Shown: piece by piece, positions 7,648 to 15,799 of the stretch | Layout: the number at the start of each line of letters is the position of its first letter | Numbering within the stretch: position 1 is the first letter of the stretch | Source of the DNA: Synergistaceae bacterium | GTDB taxonomy: Bacteria; Synergistota; Synergistia; Synergistales; Aminobacteriaceae | Direction of reading: 5' to 3' | NCBI GenBank assembly: GCA_031274425.1 | Contig: JAISQE010000048.1 | Span: forward strand, 1-59,048 | DNA length: 59,048 nt | Notes under the pieces: model-generated | Database searches by the model: none | Told to the model about the DNA's origin: nothing | Seen by the model: only the letters and a program-made list of their open reading frames with translations | Position numbers and translations under genes: made by a program

Positions 7648-8961
7648 CTATAATACGAACACACCAGTGATGAAACAGCCAAACAGGACGACAAGCGACA
7701 TCAGCCAAAGCCATTTAAACGCAAACTTCTGTAGGTCACCCAACTCCACCTTGCACAGCGAAATCAGCAGCCAGATTGCGGCAGAAAAAGCTGAAATTGG
7801 AAAACCGATCGTATGCAGCCCAGTCAGGAAAGCACGGGCGATATCCGTCGGGGGAACGCCAAAACGTCCGACAGAATTCGCAATGACGGGCAGGACGCCG
7901 TAGTAGAAGGCGTCGGTGTCGAATATCAGGGTAAGGGGCATCGCGAAGAAGCCAAAGATGAGCGCCGAATATCTTACAAGCGATTCCGGGATTGCTCTGA
8001 TAAGAACGTCGGACATGGCGCCGATCATACCTGTTTCGGTCAGGATGCCGGACATGACGCCCGCCGCAAACAAAACTCCTGCAATCATCATACATTCCGG
8101 CGCGTGGTAACTCACCAGCTTCCGCTGCAATTCTGGGCTGCGATAATTGATGAGCATGGTCAGACACGCGGCGACAATGAAGGTGGCCGCGGGGATAATC
8201 ACTCCGGTCATCATGATGGCAATTGTGGTAAGCAGGATGGCGAGGTTGATGGGGTATAATTTCGGACGCCGCAGGCTGAGCTCGAACTCAGTTGACTGAA
8301 ACCCGATTTGTTCGGAGGGAAAGTGGCCTTCCACCAAAAGCCCCGCTGCCGTCAGGCGTCTCTTTTCCTTGACGCCCAGATAGAAAGCGATCCCATAGCC
8401 GGAGAGGATCCCCATTATCTGGGGGAGCATCAGCGGACGGTAGATTTCCATCAGGTCGAGGCCGAGAGCAACAGAGGCGCGATTTACTTGGCCGCCCCAA
8501 GGTACCATATTCATGATGCCGGCCCCCATGGCCACCACGCAGCAAAGCACCATGTTGCTCATTTTCAGGGACTCGAAGATGGGCATCATGACCGGGCACG
8601 CCAACAGGAATGTTGTTGCGCCCGCTCCGTCCAAATGGCCGATGAGCGCAATCGTGTATGCGCCGATTACGACAAGAACCGGGTTGCCGCCCATAAATTT
8701 GACAATGCCTTTCACCACGGGGTCGAAAGCGCCGTTGTCACGCATCAACCCGAAAAACAGAATGGAAAACATGTACATCACGCCGTTGACAGCCACTTTT
8801 GTAACGCCGTTCTTTACATAATCTCCGATAAAATCGCCTTTGCCAAGCAAGATGCAAAATATCAAGGGGACTAATACCAGTGACACCAAGGGAGTCATCT
8901 TTTTTGACATAATCAAAAAAAGAATCGCGGCCACACATGCAAAACCGAATATAGCTAACAT
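7648..8961 (-). CDS. CitMHS-family carboxylate transporter
   Basis: 437 residues, about twelve membrane segments. The region GHLDGAGATTFLLACPVMMPIF near residue 107 and MNMVPWGGQVNRASVALGLD near 150 match the first substrate-binding loop of the CitMHS family (metal-citrate/H+ symporters such as Bacillus CitM); the second half repeats the pattern with PLTLIFDTDAFYYGVLPVI. It has a strong AGGAGGAGG ribosome site before the ATG. The family imports citrate or related di/tricarboxylates, often as metal complexes. It is the first gene of the cassette with the aldo/keto reductase and tautomerases. Some members of this fold take up gluconate-like acids, so the cargo is open. Confidence 0.87.
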   Translation of the reverse strand: MLAIFGFACVAAILFLIMSKKMTPLVSLVLVPLIFCILLGKGDFIGDYVKNGVTKVAVNGVMYMFSILFFGLMRDNGAFDPVVKGIVKFMGGNPVLVVIGAYTIALIGHLDGAGATTFLLACPVMMPIFESLKMSNMVLCCVVAMGAGIMNMVPWGGQVNRASVALGLDLMEIYRPLMLPQIMGILSGYGIAFYLGVKEKRRLTAAGLLVEGHFPSEQIGFQSTEFELSLRRPKLYPINLAILLTTIAIMMTGVIIPAATFIVAACLTMLINYRSPELQRKLVSYHAPECMMIAGVLFAAGVMSGILTETGMIGAMSDVLIRAIPESLVRYSALIFGFFAMPLTLIFDTDAFYYGVLPVIANSVGRFGVPPTDIARAFLTGLHTIGFPISAFSAAIWLLISLCKVELGDLQKFAFKWLWLMSLVVLFGCFITGVFVL

Positions 8962-9200
8962 TTTCTACCTCCTCCTAAAGTGTGGTTCGCCATGAAACAA
9001 CAACCTTTCTTTATTCGTTCGATATACCCGTTTGTTGGTGAGCGGAATCCCTGTCTTAGCGGGCTCTATTTAACTCAAAAGTAGGTGTTTTGAGGCAGGA
9101 TTTTCTAAGTAAAAATAAGCTGTAACAAAGTTTTATCTTCAAAAATGCCCTGCGAAGTTTGAGGTGCATCACGATATATTACGGAGGAACAAGCCATTCA

Positions 9201-9226
9201 AGTAATTCTACTCTTCTAGAGTTACT
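9201..9226. repeat. Imperfect inverted repeat between the CitMHS gene and the dehydratase remnant
   Basis: Arms AGTAATTCTA (9201-9210) and TAGAGTTACT (9217-9226) pair at 9 of 10 positions around a 6-nt centre. It lies about 240 bp upstream of the CitMHS start codon and just beyond the 3' end of the dehydratase pseudogene. It could be an operator or a weak RNA hairpin. There is no T-run, so it is not an obvious terminator. The rest of the 8962-9200 spacer shows nothing that I recognise apart from the CitMHS ribosome site. Confidence 0.35.
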
Positions 9227-9252
9227 GTTAAGTGCACCTCACACACATGTCC

Positions 9253-9584
9253 TCAGAAAAATTCATGTATAGTACGCCTTTGATCGTGTTTGTATGAGCT
9301 TTTAAGCAGGAATTCCTCATTAATTTCCATGCCGATGCCAGGGCGATCCGGAAGATAAAGATATCCATCTTTAAAATAAGTAAAACTTTTAATATTGAAA
9401 GGATCTCTTCCGATGATGCAATTCGACAATTCCTCGACATAATGCATAACGCTGTAATCACGGTCCAGAAATGTATATCCTTCGCCCATCCTGTTATGCC
9501 TTCGTCGGTCTCAATTTTGATAAAAAGCCAATTCCTTCTCCATTCAGAGAAAATCAGATACGGTTTTACACTCGTGATTTTCAT
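9253..9584 (-). pseudogene. Truncated and frameshifted second copy of the enolase-superfamily dehydratase
   Basis: The first about 77 codons match the intact gene at 3946-5091 almost base for base, then jump in frame to its last about 38 codons: the junction reads SFTYF followed by KDGYLYLPDRPG. About 265 codons with all metal-binding residues are missing. In addition one C is lost from a CCCC run (CGCCCATCC here, CGCCCCATCC in the intact gene), shifting the frame after GITGW. The product cannot be active. The start ATG overlaps the tctA stop as ATGA, the arrangement expected for a translationally coupled operon gene, so this is probably the original location of the dehydratase gene. Confidence 0.92.
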
Positions 9585-11083
9585 AACGCCGCTACCTCTC
9601 TCCTGTCAGCTCTTTTTTTCTTCGCGGCTTTGATGCTGTAAAAGATCATATAGGCAAACACAACCCACAAAATCAGACATAATGGCCTATTAAAAAATAT
9701 GAGAAAGTCGCCTCTGGATATCATCAACGACCTACGAAAACGAAATTCTATGAGTTGGGCCAAAACAAAAGAAAGAGCGAATGCATTTCGTGAAAAATTC
9801 AATTTTTCCATGATAAACCCGAAAATGCCCGCGATGGCAGCAGTCCACATATCAATCATAAAAAATCGTCCTACGTAAGATCCCACCACGATCAGTATAG
9901 AAATAATCGGAATCAAGACATAGTTAGGATAAACCAATATGCGAGCACAGAAAGATGTTGTATATTTGCCCAGTAGAAACATTACCCCAATGGAGAGGAG
10001 TATTCCCCAAAATATCGTATAAACAAGAGCAGAATCGGAGTTCATCAACTCAGGGCCGGGGGTGATGCCGTGCATCATCAACGCTCCGGAAATTATCGCT
10101 ACCGTTGAGGTGCCTGGAATTCCCAGCGTCAATAAGGTGATCATGCCCCCGGAAACGACGGCATTATTAGAAGACTCACATGCGGATAATCCACGTGGAT
10201 TTCCATGCCCAAATGTTTCTGGTTCTTTATCTTTACGCTTCGCTTCCGAGTAACTGTAGAACGATGCGGGGCCGCCGCCAAGTCCGGGAACGATGCCAAA
10301 TATAGTTCCTATAATTCCCGATTTTAAAATAACGGGAAAAACATTTTTAAATTCTGCCCAGCTTATTTCGCATTTTAGCCGCTTGGTGTCGGTAATAGAA
10401 TGTGCCCCCAAATCTCCCATACACAAATCCAACATATCACTCAACGCATAAAAGCCTGTGAAAAGCGCGACCAAAGAAACACCGTCGCCAAGGCTTATGT
10501 TGTTAAAGGTAAAACGAGTCGCGCCGGTATAGAAATCAACACCGATAACGCCTACAATCAAGCCCAACAAAAGCGAGATTACGCATTTCCAAGGATCTAC
10601 CGCTCCTAAAGCCGATACGCTTACAAGGCCGATCAATCCGATTACAAACAACTCGGGGTCGGCAAGATTTAACGCGATTTTGGAGAGCGGAACGGTTAAG
10701 AACGCCAAAAAGAGCCATCCTACCAAACCGCCTACAGTAGATGCATACAAAGAATACCCAAGCGCTTTCCCCGGAAATCCCCGTTTCGCCATCGGGAATC
10801 CGTCAATCACTGTCGCGACCGCTCCAGAAGTTCCTGGAATTCCTAGCAAAACAGATGAAATAGACCCGCCATAGCAGGATGACATGTACATGGAACACAA
10901 CGCTAGAATTGCTACCTTCGGATCCATGCGAAAAGTAAGTGGGATCAAAAGTGCGCAACCTATAGTAGCACCCAAACCAGGCAGCGCGCCAATCACCATT
11001 CCCAACAGAGCCCCAATAAACAGAGCCAAAAACGCAGAGATATTGAGCAGATAAGAAAAGTTATAATTTATTATAAAATTCAT
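9581..11083 (-). CDS. tctA: TTT transporter large membrane subunit, TctA family
   Basis: 500 residues, the usual length. It carries the family's early motif GALPGLGATIGCALLIPLTF (about residue 33), YGGSISSVLLGIPGTSGAVAT (about 70) and the repeat-unit counterpart GIVPGLGGGPASFYSYSEAKR plus LTLGIPGTSTVAIISGALMMHG in the second half. About eleven membrane segments. TctA forms the channel part of tripartite tricarboxylate transporters in the inner membrane. A GAGGAG ribosome site precedes the ATG. It lies downstream of the KduD-like gene and overlaps the dehydratase remnant by 4 bp. TctC and TctB are about 8 kb away on the same strand, most likely parted from it by insertion of the cassette at about 5.1-9.2 kb. 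Confidence 0.95.
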   Translation of the reverse strand: MNFIINYNFSYLLNISAFLALFIGALLGMVIGALPGLGATIGCALLIPLTFRMDPKVAILALCSMYMSSCYGGSISSVLLGIPGTSGAVATVIDGFPMAKRGFPGKALGYSLYASTVGGLVGWLFLAFLTVPLSKIALNLADPELFVIGLIGLVSVSALGAVDPWKCVISLLLGLIVGVIGVDFYTGATRFTFNNISLGDGVSLVALFTGFYALSDMLDLCMGDLGAHSITDTKRLKCEISWAEFKNVFPVILKSGIIGTIFGIVPGLGGGPASFYSYSEAKRKDKEPETFGHGNPRGLSACESSNNAVVSGGMITLLTLGIPGTSTVAIISGALMMHGITPGPELMNSDSALVYTIFWGILLSIGVMFLLGKYTTSFCARILVYPNYVLIPIISILIVVGSYVGRFFMIDMWTAAIAGIFGFIMEKLNFSRNAFALSFVLAQLIEFRFRRSLMISRGDFLIFFNRPLCLILWVVFAYMIFYSIKAAKKKRADRREVAAL

Positions 11084-11143
11084 TATATATTCTCCTCAAT
11101 ATTATAAAGTGAACGAGACCTTCAAGTCCCATCCCTTTGGGCA

Positions 11144-11890
11144 TTACCTTCCCAGCCAGCCTCCGTCCACCGGCAACGCGATGCCATTGATGTAATCCGA
11201 AGCGGAACTTGCCAAAAAAACTGCCGCGCCTATTATGTCCTCGGGTTTTCCTCGACGACCTGCAGGAATACGTTCTAGAATTTGGCGGCTTCTTATGGGG
11301 TCGTTTATCAGAGCAGCGTTCATATCCGTATTGAGATAGCCGGGTGCGATACAATTGACGTTGACTCCCAGTTTCGCCCATTCGTTCGCGAGGCTTTTCG
11401 TGAACTGCATGACCGCTCCCTTACTCGCAGCATAGGCTGGAACGGTAAGACCTCCCTGAAAGGACAACATCGACGCCATGTTTATAATTTTTCCATACCC
11501 CTTCTCTATCATGACCTTACCTGCCTGCTGGCAGAGAAAAAAGACAGCATTACAATTGATATCCATGACATAAAGCCAATCCTTAAGTGGAAACTCGACA
11601 CATGAATGACGACTTTGCGTGCCGGCATTATTGTAAAGAATATCGACCGTCCCGCATTTTTCGACGATCTCGCCGATCAATCGTTCAATCCCCCCAAGGT
11701 CAGAAAGATCGTATTGGAACGTCCTACATGCTCCTCCAGCCGCCTCAATCTCCTCTACGGTCTTACCCGGTTCGCTACGGCAAACAAGCGCAACGTAAGC
11801 TCCTTCTCGAGCATAAGCGATCGCGATTGCTTTCCCTATGCCTCGATTTGCCCCGGTGACAATCGCAACCTTACCCTCCAATTGTCCCAT
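11144..11890 (-). CDS. kduD: KduD-like short-chain dehydrogenase
   Basis: 248 residues, classical SDR. TGANRGIG at about residue 13, LYNNAGTQ near 90, catalytic Ser in INMASMLSFQGG and Tyr-Lys in PAYAASKGAV. The block from SMLSFQGG through NVNCIAPGY, RIPAGRRGKPED, VFLASSASDYINGIALPVDGGW is very close to E. coli KduD as I recall it. KduD reduces 2,5-diketo-3-deoxygluconate to KDG, or runs in reverse. The ATG at 11890 has AAAGGAG about 10 nt upstream. It is the first gene before tctA on the minus strand. KDG made here would feed KdgK and Eda encoded at 33.2-35.3 kb. Oxidation of another sugar acid is possible. Confidence 0.87.
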   Translation of the reverse strand: MGQLEGKVAIVTGANRGIGKAIAIAYAREGAYVALVCRSEPGKTVEEIEAAGGACRTFQYDLSDLGGIERLIGEIVEKCGTVDILYNNAGTQSRHSCVEFPLKDWLYVMDINCNAVFFLCQQAGKVMIEKGYGKIINMASMLSFQGGLTVPAYAASKGAVMQFTKSLANEWAKLGVNVNCIAPGYLNTDMNAALINDPIRSRQILERIPAGRRGKPEDIIGAAVFLASSASDYINGIALPVDGGWLGR

Positions 11891-12380
11891 TCACAACCAC
11901 TTCTCCTTTAATTTCTGCACGGTTTGCCGTTAGTTGCAACCTTCCACACAAAATCGTTCCCAATAAGCAGCCCTGACCTTTCAAGTCATGATTAAAACAG
12001 CTTTGAACAAAAAACGTAAATTTTAAGTAACCTTAATGAAGTTTGTCAGAATTCGCTATCGAAAGCTGGGAAGCTTAGTGATTACAGTGACTTCATTTTC
12101 TCAAAATTTATATAGAAAAATGTATATAAGCACTAATTTCAACATTGATTTGGAGGTCTTCAGGGATTCTGTAAAAATTCCCTTAATTTGTTCCTATATA
12201 AGAACTCAGTTCTGCATTCGAGACACACCCAAATTAACATAATTATTTTCATTTGTAAAGATACCTTTTTCACTCTCGTGGCAAAGTCGTAAAATATCGT
12301 CTGAAAATCGTTATTTCAAGTTATTTACACGAATGCCCTCATGGAAGGTTTTCTCCCAATCATGAGCTGGCTCCGGCCAC
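11891..12380. other. AT-rich intergenic region without a recognisable gene
   Basis: About 490 bp between the KduD-like gene and the amidohydrolase gene, both on the minus strand. It must hold the promoter of the kduD-tctA unit and the 3' end of the amidohydrolase transcript. A 68-codon open frame at 12036-12242 (plus strand) has no ribosome site and no recognisable motif. I see no convincing hairpin, tRNA or repeat. Confidence 0.5.
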
Positions 12381-13523
12381 CTAAAAAGTAAAATCAATCT
12401 GGCGAAAAACTGTCCGCCCTGCCTTAATGGTCATTTGCGGGATAAACAACTTGCTACCCAATATGGTATTTCCATGGGAATCCTGGAAAATCGTTGATTT
12501 CTCGCGAATTTTAAGAATTACAACGTCTGCTGCGGCACCGGGGGCAAGCGTTCCAACCTGCCCTTCCATGCCAATAAGCTTGGCTGGGGTATCAGTGACC
12601 GCCCGAATAACGTTATTCAGCGGCATACCTAGGGCCAAGTACATTGACATGACATATAGAATGGAATGAAGGGATTTTTTAAAAATACTGATGCTTGATG
12701 CATCGCTGCTAATAATGTCCGGCAGAAAATCGTCTTCAAGAGCTTTTTGTATAATATTGAAGTTATATAACGTACGACCAGCGGCCGCATCGAAAAAAAC
12801 ACCGCGAGCCCGAGCTTCTTTAGCTGCTGTACATATTTTCCCATTATTATCTAAAATAGTATGAGGACCGTTCTTGGCTTGGTAGCAGTGGGAGAGAATG
12901 TCGTTTTTGTCGAAATGTGGTAAAATCTCGTTATATGCTTGTTCTGGGCCTACGACATGTACATTAATCCTTTGTGCAAGCAATTTTGCGATTTTTTTTG
13001 TTTGGACAAGAGTGCTAAAGCTCCCAAACTCTTTGCCTATACGTTGCTTTATTCCCAGAATATTGTTGGTATAGCGTTCAAGAATATATTCTAGACGTGG
13101 AATATCCCACGTGCTCACATCATAGTTTTCCTTTTGGAGATAGCTTGCAATGCCCATCACGGTAACGTTAATAAAGCTTTTGATAGTTGTAAGGCTACTG
13201 CACACGGCATCACGATAAAAACCTTCAAAATTGGCAGTTCCTGCTGAACCAGCGTCTACCGCCGTAGTAACGGCATTTGGGAAAGTCATAACGTCGGGCA
13301 ATATCCCAACTTCCGAATGACCGTAGTTGATATGACAATGAAAATCAATGAGGCCAGGCAATACAAGGCAACCAGAAGCGTCCACTTCTTCTGTCGCTTT
13401 TGGTATTTCGCCATCGGGTGCCTCCACAATCTTAGTATTGCGTATATAGATATCTTTTACTTGATCGCATTTTTTTGCAGGGTCAAGAACACGCCCATTT
13501 TTTATGCGATAAGAACAAATCAT
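12381..13523 (-). CDS. Amidohydrolase/deacetylase-family metal-dependent hydrolase
   Basis: 380 residues of amidohydrolase superfamily. The first metal motif LIDFHCHINYG has His62 and His64; Lys159 in NILGIKQRIG is the likely carbamylated bridging lysine; His189 (NVHVVGP) and His212 (LSHCYQ) supply further ligands; Asp274 in IISSDASS is the likely catalytic acid. The C-terminal block GQVGTLAPGAAADVVIL is typical of the small beta-sandwich of the family. The branch includes dihydroorotase-like and N-acyl-amino-acid/sugar deacetylase-like enzymes whose substrates are mostly unknown. It stands alone between the kduD-tctA unit and the tctC remnant. AGGAGGG lies before the ATG. Confidence 0.85.
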   Translation of the reverse strand: MICSYRIKNGRVLDPAKKCDQVKDIYIRNTKIVEAPDGEIPKATEEVDASGCLVLPGLIDFHCHINYGHSEVGILPDVMTFPNAVTTAVDAGSAGTANFEGFYRDAVCSSLTTIKSFINVTVMGIASYLQKENYDVSTWDIPRLEYILERYTNNILGIKQRIGKEFGSFSTLVQTKKIAKLLAQRINVHVVGPEQAYNEILPHFDKNDILSHCYQAKNGPHTILDNNGKICTAAKEARARGVFFDAAAGRTLYNFNIIQKALEDDFLPDIISSDASSISIFKKSLHSILYVMSMYLALGMPLNNVIRAVTDTPAKLIGMEGQVGTLAPGAAADVVILKIREKSTIFQDSHGNTILGSKLFIPQMTIKAGRTVFRQIDFTF

Positions 13524-13680
13524 GATGCCCTCCTACTCAAAATTAAAAAGTGGCATGCGCACAGGTTTCTTCGCAGTAGTGTGATCGAAGTGGAAATAAT
13601 CTACTTTCTGACGCCAAGTTTCGGCATTTAGACTCCAGCTGATAACGGCCATTGGGGCAGAATCACTTGCATAAAGGCTT

Positions 13681-13740
13681 CTATTTCGCGGAGTATTTCT
13701 TATAGAGAGTACGATAGTTCTCGGTAGCTTGTCTCTTGTT
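13681..13740 (-). pseudogene. Remnant of the 3' end of a tctC gene
   Basis: Read on the minus strand this gives KRQATENYRTLYKKYSAK and a stop codon, matching KRQATNIYRDLYKKYFAQ-stop at the end of the intact tctC (955-1953). The DNA similarity is also visible (TATTTCTTATAGAGA shared). Upstream of KRQ the similarity fades. The flanking stretch 13533-13680 has an open frame ending PVRMPLFNFE that I do not recognise; it may be further debris. Located at the step from AT-rich to GC-rich sequence. Confidence 0.75.
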
Positions 13741-13771
13741 ATGGATAGCGAATTCTCGATTTCTCTCCTAA

Positions 13772-14773
13772 TCACTCCATGCAAAACATCACTTTGATCG
13801 CCTCCTTTGGGTGGATTGCGGCGTCGAAACCTTCCTCGGCTCGTTCTATGGGCAAGACGCAGTTGAGCAGTTTTTCGTAGTCGCCGCTCTTGCCGGTGAG
13901 GGAGCAGGCGATCTCGAAATCTTGTCTCGTGCAGTTGCGGACGAATTGAATCACGAACTCCCGCATCATGCCCTTCTGGAAGTTCATCTGCGGAGGATTT
14001 TTGTATCCGGCGACAATGACGATCCTGCCATTGATCCTGACGGCATCGGGCAGGACGTCGATCACGGACTGGTGTCCCGCGCAGTCGAAAACGCAATCCG
14101 CGCCCCTGCCGTCGGTGCGCGAATAGATCTGGTCCAGCGCGTCCGGCCCCGAGGCGATAACGTCGAAACCCATCGACCTCGCGAGCTCCAGTCTTTGAGG
14201 ATTGGACTCGCAAATCATGAGATCGCCCGCGCCGTACTGCCGCAGGGTAATGGCGACGGCAAGCCCGATAGCGCCCGCCCCAAACACGGCCACCCGGTCT
14301 CCGGGGCGATATCCTCCGTGCCGCATGGCGTGAACAGAGATGCCTATTGGTTCGATGAACGCCGCCAGCTTTGGGGAAACGCCCTTCGGGGCGGCGTAGA
14401 CGCTGTCCGACGGCGCCAGAACGTACTCCGCCATGCCGCCGTCCAGATCGATGCCCACCAGTTTCAGGGTCGTGCAGGTGTTGGAGCCCCCGCTTTCGCA
14501 GACCTGGCACTTTCCGCAGGCCAGGTACGGGTACGAAGTGACCAGAGTTCCCCTCGGCAGGGTCGGGTGGTCCGACGCGATTCTTCCGGAAAATTCGTGC
14601 CCGAGAACCAACGGAGCCCTGGCCCTGGGGTGCTTTCCCCAGAAGATGGTCATGTCGCTGCCGCATATACCGGCGTGGGAGACCTCGACCAGTACCCATC
14701 CCTCTTTTTCCTGTGGAAAAGCCACTTCTTTTACGGAGATTTTCTCCGGCCCCTCAAACACAATCGCCTTCAT
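13772..14773 (-). CDS. Zinc-dependent alcohol dehydrogenase (medium-chain, sorbitol/threonine dehydrogenase-like)
   Basis: 333 residues. Catalytic zinc site Cys37 (AGICGSD) and His59-Glu60 (LVLGHEFSG); structural zinc cysteines at 86, 89, 92 and 100 in ACGKCQVCESGGSNTC. The NAD-binding turn VFGAGAIGLA lies near 165 with an acidic residue after the next strand (CESNP), which favours NAD over NADP. Members oxidise polyols, sugar acids or threonine. Its start overlaps the stop of the D-2-hydroxyacid dehydrogenase by ATGA, so the two are coupled and should act in one pathway, probably under the adjacent IclR regulator. GC-rich, unlike the genes to its left. Confidence 0.88.
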   Translation of the reverse strand: MKAIVFEGPEKISVKEVAFPQEKEGWVLVEVSHAGICGSDMTIFWGKHPRARAPLVLGHEFSGRIASDHPTLPRGTLVTSYPYLACGKCQVCESGGSNTCTTLKLVGIDLDGGMAEYVLAPSDSVYAAPKGVSPKLAAFIEPIGISVHAMRHGGYRPGDRVAVFGAGAIGLAVAITLRQYGAGDLMICESNPQRLELARSMGFDVIASGPDALDQIYSRTDGRGADCVFDCAGHQSVIDVLPDAVRINGRIVIVAGYKNPPQMNFQKGMMREFVIQFVRNCTRQDFEIACSLTGKSGDYEKLLNCVLPIERAEEGFDAAIHPKEAIKVMFCME

Positions 14774-15783
14774 CCCCTACCCCCCTGTCCATTTCCGCGC
14801 GTCCGGTCCTCGCTTAATTCGTTCAATTCGTTCAATGCGTTCAAGCAGTACAACGGCGTTTGCCCGTTCAGGTATCTCACGATTTCCTCGGCCAGTTTCC
14901 GCTTCAGGTCTTTGGAGGACTGAACGGAATACCACGCGATGTGCGGCGTGCCGATGAAGTTTTCCAAACGCAGAAGCGGATGGATGCCGACAGGCGGCTC
15001 CCGCACCAGGACGTCGCAGGCGGCCCCGGCAATCCATCCGCCGGCCAGCGCCTTTTCCAGCGCGCCCTCGTTGACGATTCCGCCTCTGGCGACGTTGATC
15101 AGGTAGGCGGTCGGCTTCATCATTTTGAGCTGCGGCTTCCCGATCAGGTTCCGGGCCGTTTCCAGAGGGCAATGAACGGAAACGACGTCAGACTCCGCGA
15201 GCAATGTTTCCAACGACGTCATCTCCACAAAAGCGTACCGTTCGCCCGCTTCTTGGGGATAACGAGGGTCCGTCGCCAGGATGCGCATACCCAGCCCCCG
15301 GACGTAATCGGCAAGGGTTTTCCCGATGCGCCCCAACCCGACGATCCCTATCGTCTGCCGGCTGTAGCGATAGATGGGAATCCCCACCTCGTAGGCCCAG
15401 CCTCCGGCGCGGACGGATTTGTCCAGAAGAAGGAGTTTCCTTGTCAGCGCCAGCATCAGAGTCAACGCGTGAGCGGCCACCTCCTGAATGCCATAATCTG
15501 GAACGTTGGAGACGCTGACTCCGTGCCGGGAGGCCGCGTCCAGGTCGATGTGGTCCACCCCTACGCCGTAACGCACCACAGCCCTCAGATTTTTCAAATT
15601 CGCAAAAACCCGTTCGGTGAAAGGCGCGTATTGGTTCCCGACGACTTCGTAACCGCGCAGCCCTTGGATCAAATCGTCCTCCGTTCTGCACTGAAGCAAA
15701 TCCATCTCGACGCCGTGGGAGGCAAAGACGCCCGTCTCCTCCTCCATCGCCACATGATCGCAATCGGTGATAGCCGTTTTCAA
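14770..15783 (-). CDS. D-isomer-specific 2-hydroxyacid dehydrogenase
   Basis: 337 residues. The NAD-binding motif GIVGLGRIGKTLADYV lies near residue 145. The catalytic triad is visible: Arg in INVARGGIVNE, Glu in VLVREPPVG and His in IGTPHIAWYS. The N-terminal lid domain contains RYGVGVDHIDLDAA, as in phosphoglycerate- and phosphonate-dehydrogenase-like proteins. It reduces 2-oxo acids or oxidises D-2-hydroxy acids. The C-terminal tail holds a short repeated stretch, NALNELNELSED, encoded by tandem near-copies of TTCAATTCG, likely from slippage. It ends inside the alcohol dehydrogenase start (ATGA) and begins 16 bp after the IclR gene, so the three form one operon. Confidence 0.9.
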   Translation of the reverse strand: MKTAITDCDHVAMEEETGVFASHGVEMDLLQCRTEDDLIQGLRGYEVVGNQYAPFTERVFANLKNLRAVVRYGVGVDHIDLDAASRHGVSVSNVPDYGIQEVAAHALTLMLALTRKLLLLDKSVRAGGWAYEVGIPIYRYSRQTIGIVGLGRIGKTLADYVRGLGMRILATDPRYPQEAGERYAFVEMTSLETLLAESDVVSVHCPLETARNLIGKPQLKMMKPTAYLINVARGGIVNEGALEKALAGGWIAGAACDVLVREPPVGIHPLLRLENFIGTPHIAWYSVQSSKDLKRKLAEEIVRYLNGQTPLYCLNALNELNELSEDRTRGNGQGGRG

Positions 15784-15799
15784 GTGATCTCCGCTTTCT

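Noticed and set aside
9228-9584. A 118-residue protein as a real small gene
   Set aside because: The frame departs from the dehydratase after one lost C; it is a frameshifted remnant, not a new protein.
12036-12242. 68-codon plus-strand frame in the AT-rich spacer
   Set aside because: No ribosome site, no motif, and such frames are common by chance in AT-rich sequence.
13533-14699. A 388-codon minus-strand frame overlapping the alcohol dehydrogenase
   Set aside because: It overlaps the well-supported dehydrogenase gene in another frame and is Arg/Gly-rich without domains; only its last part covers the debris region.
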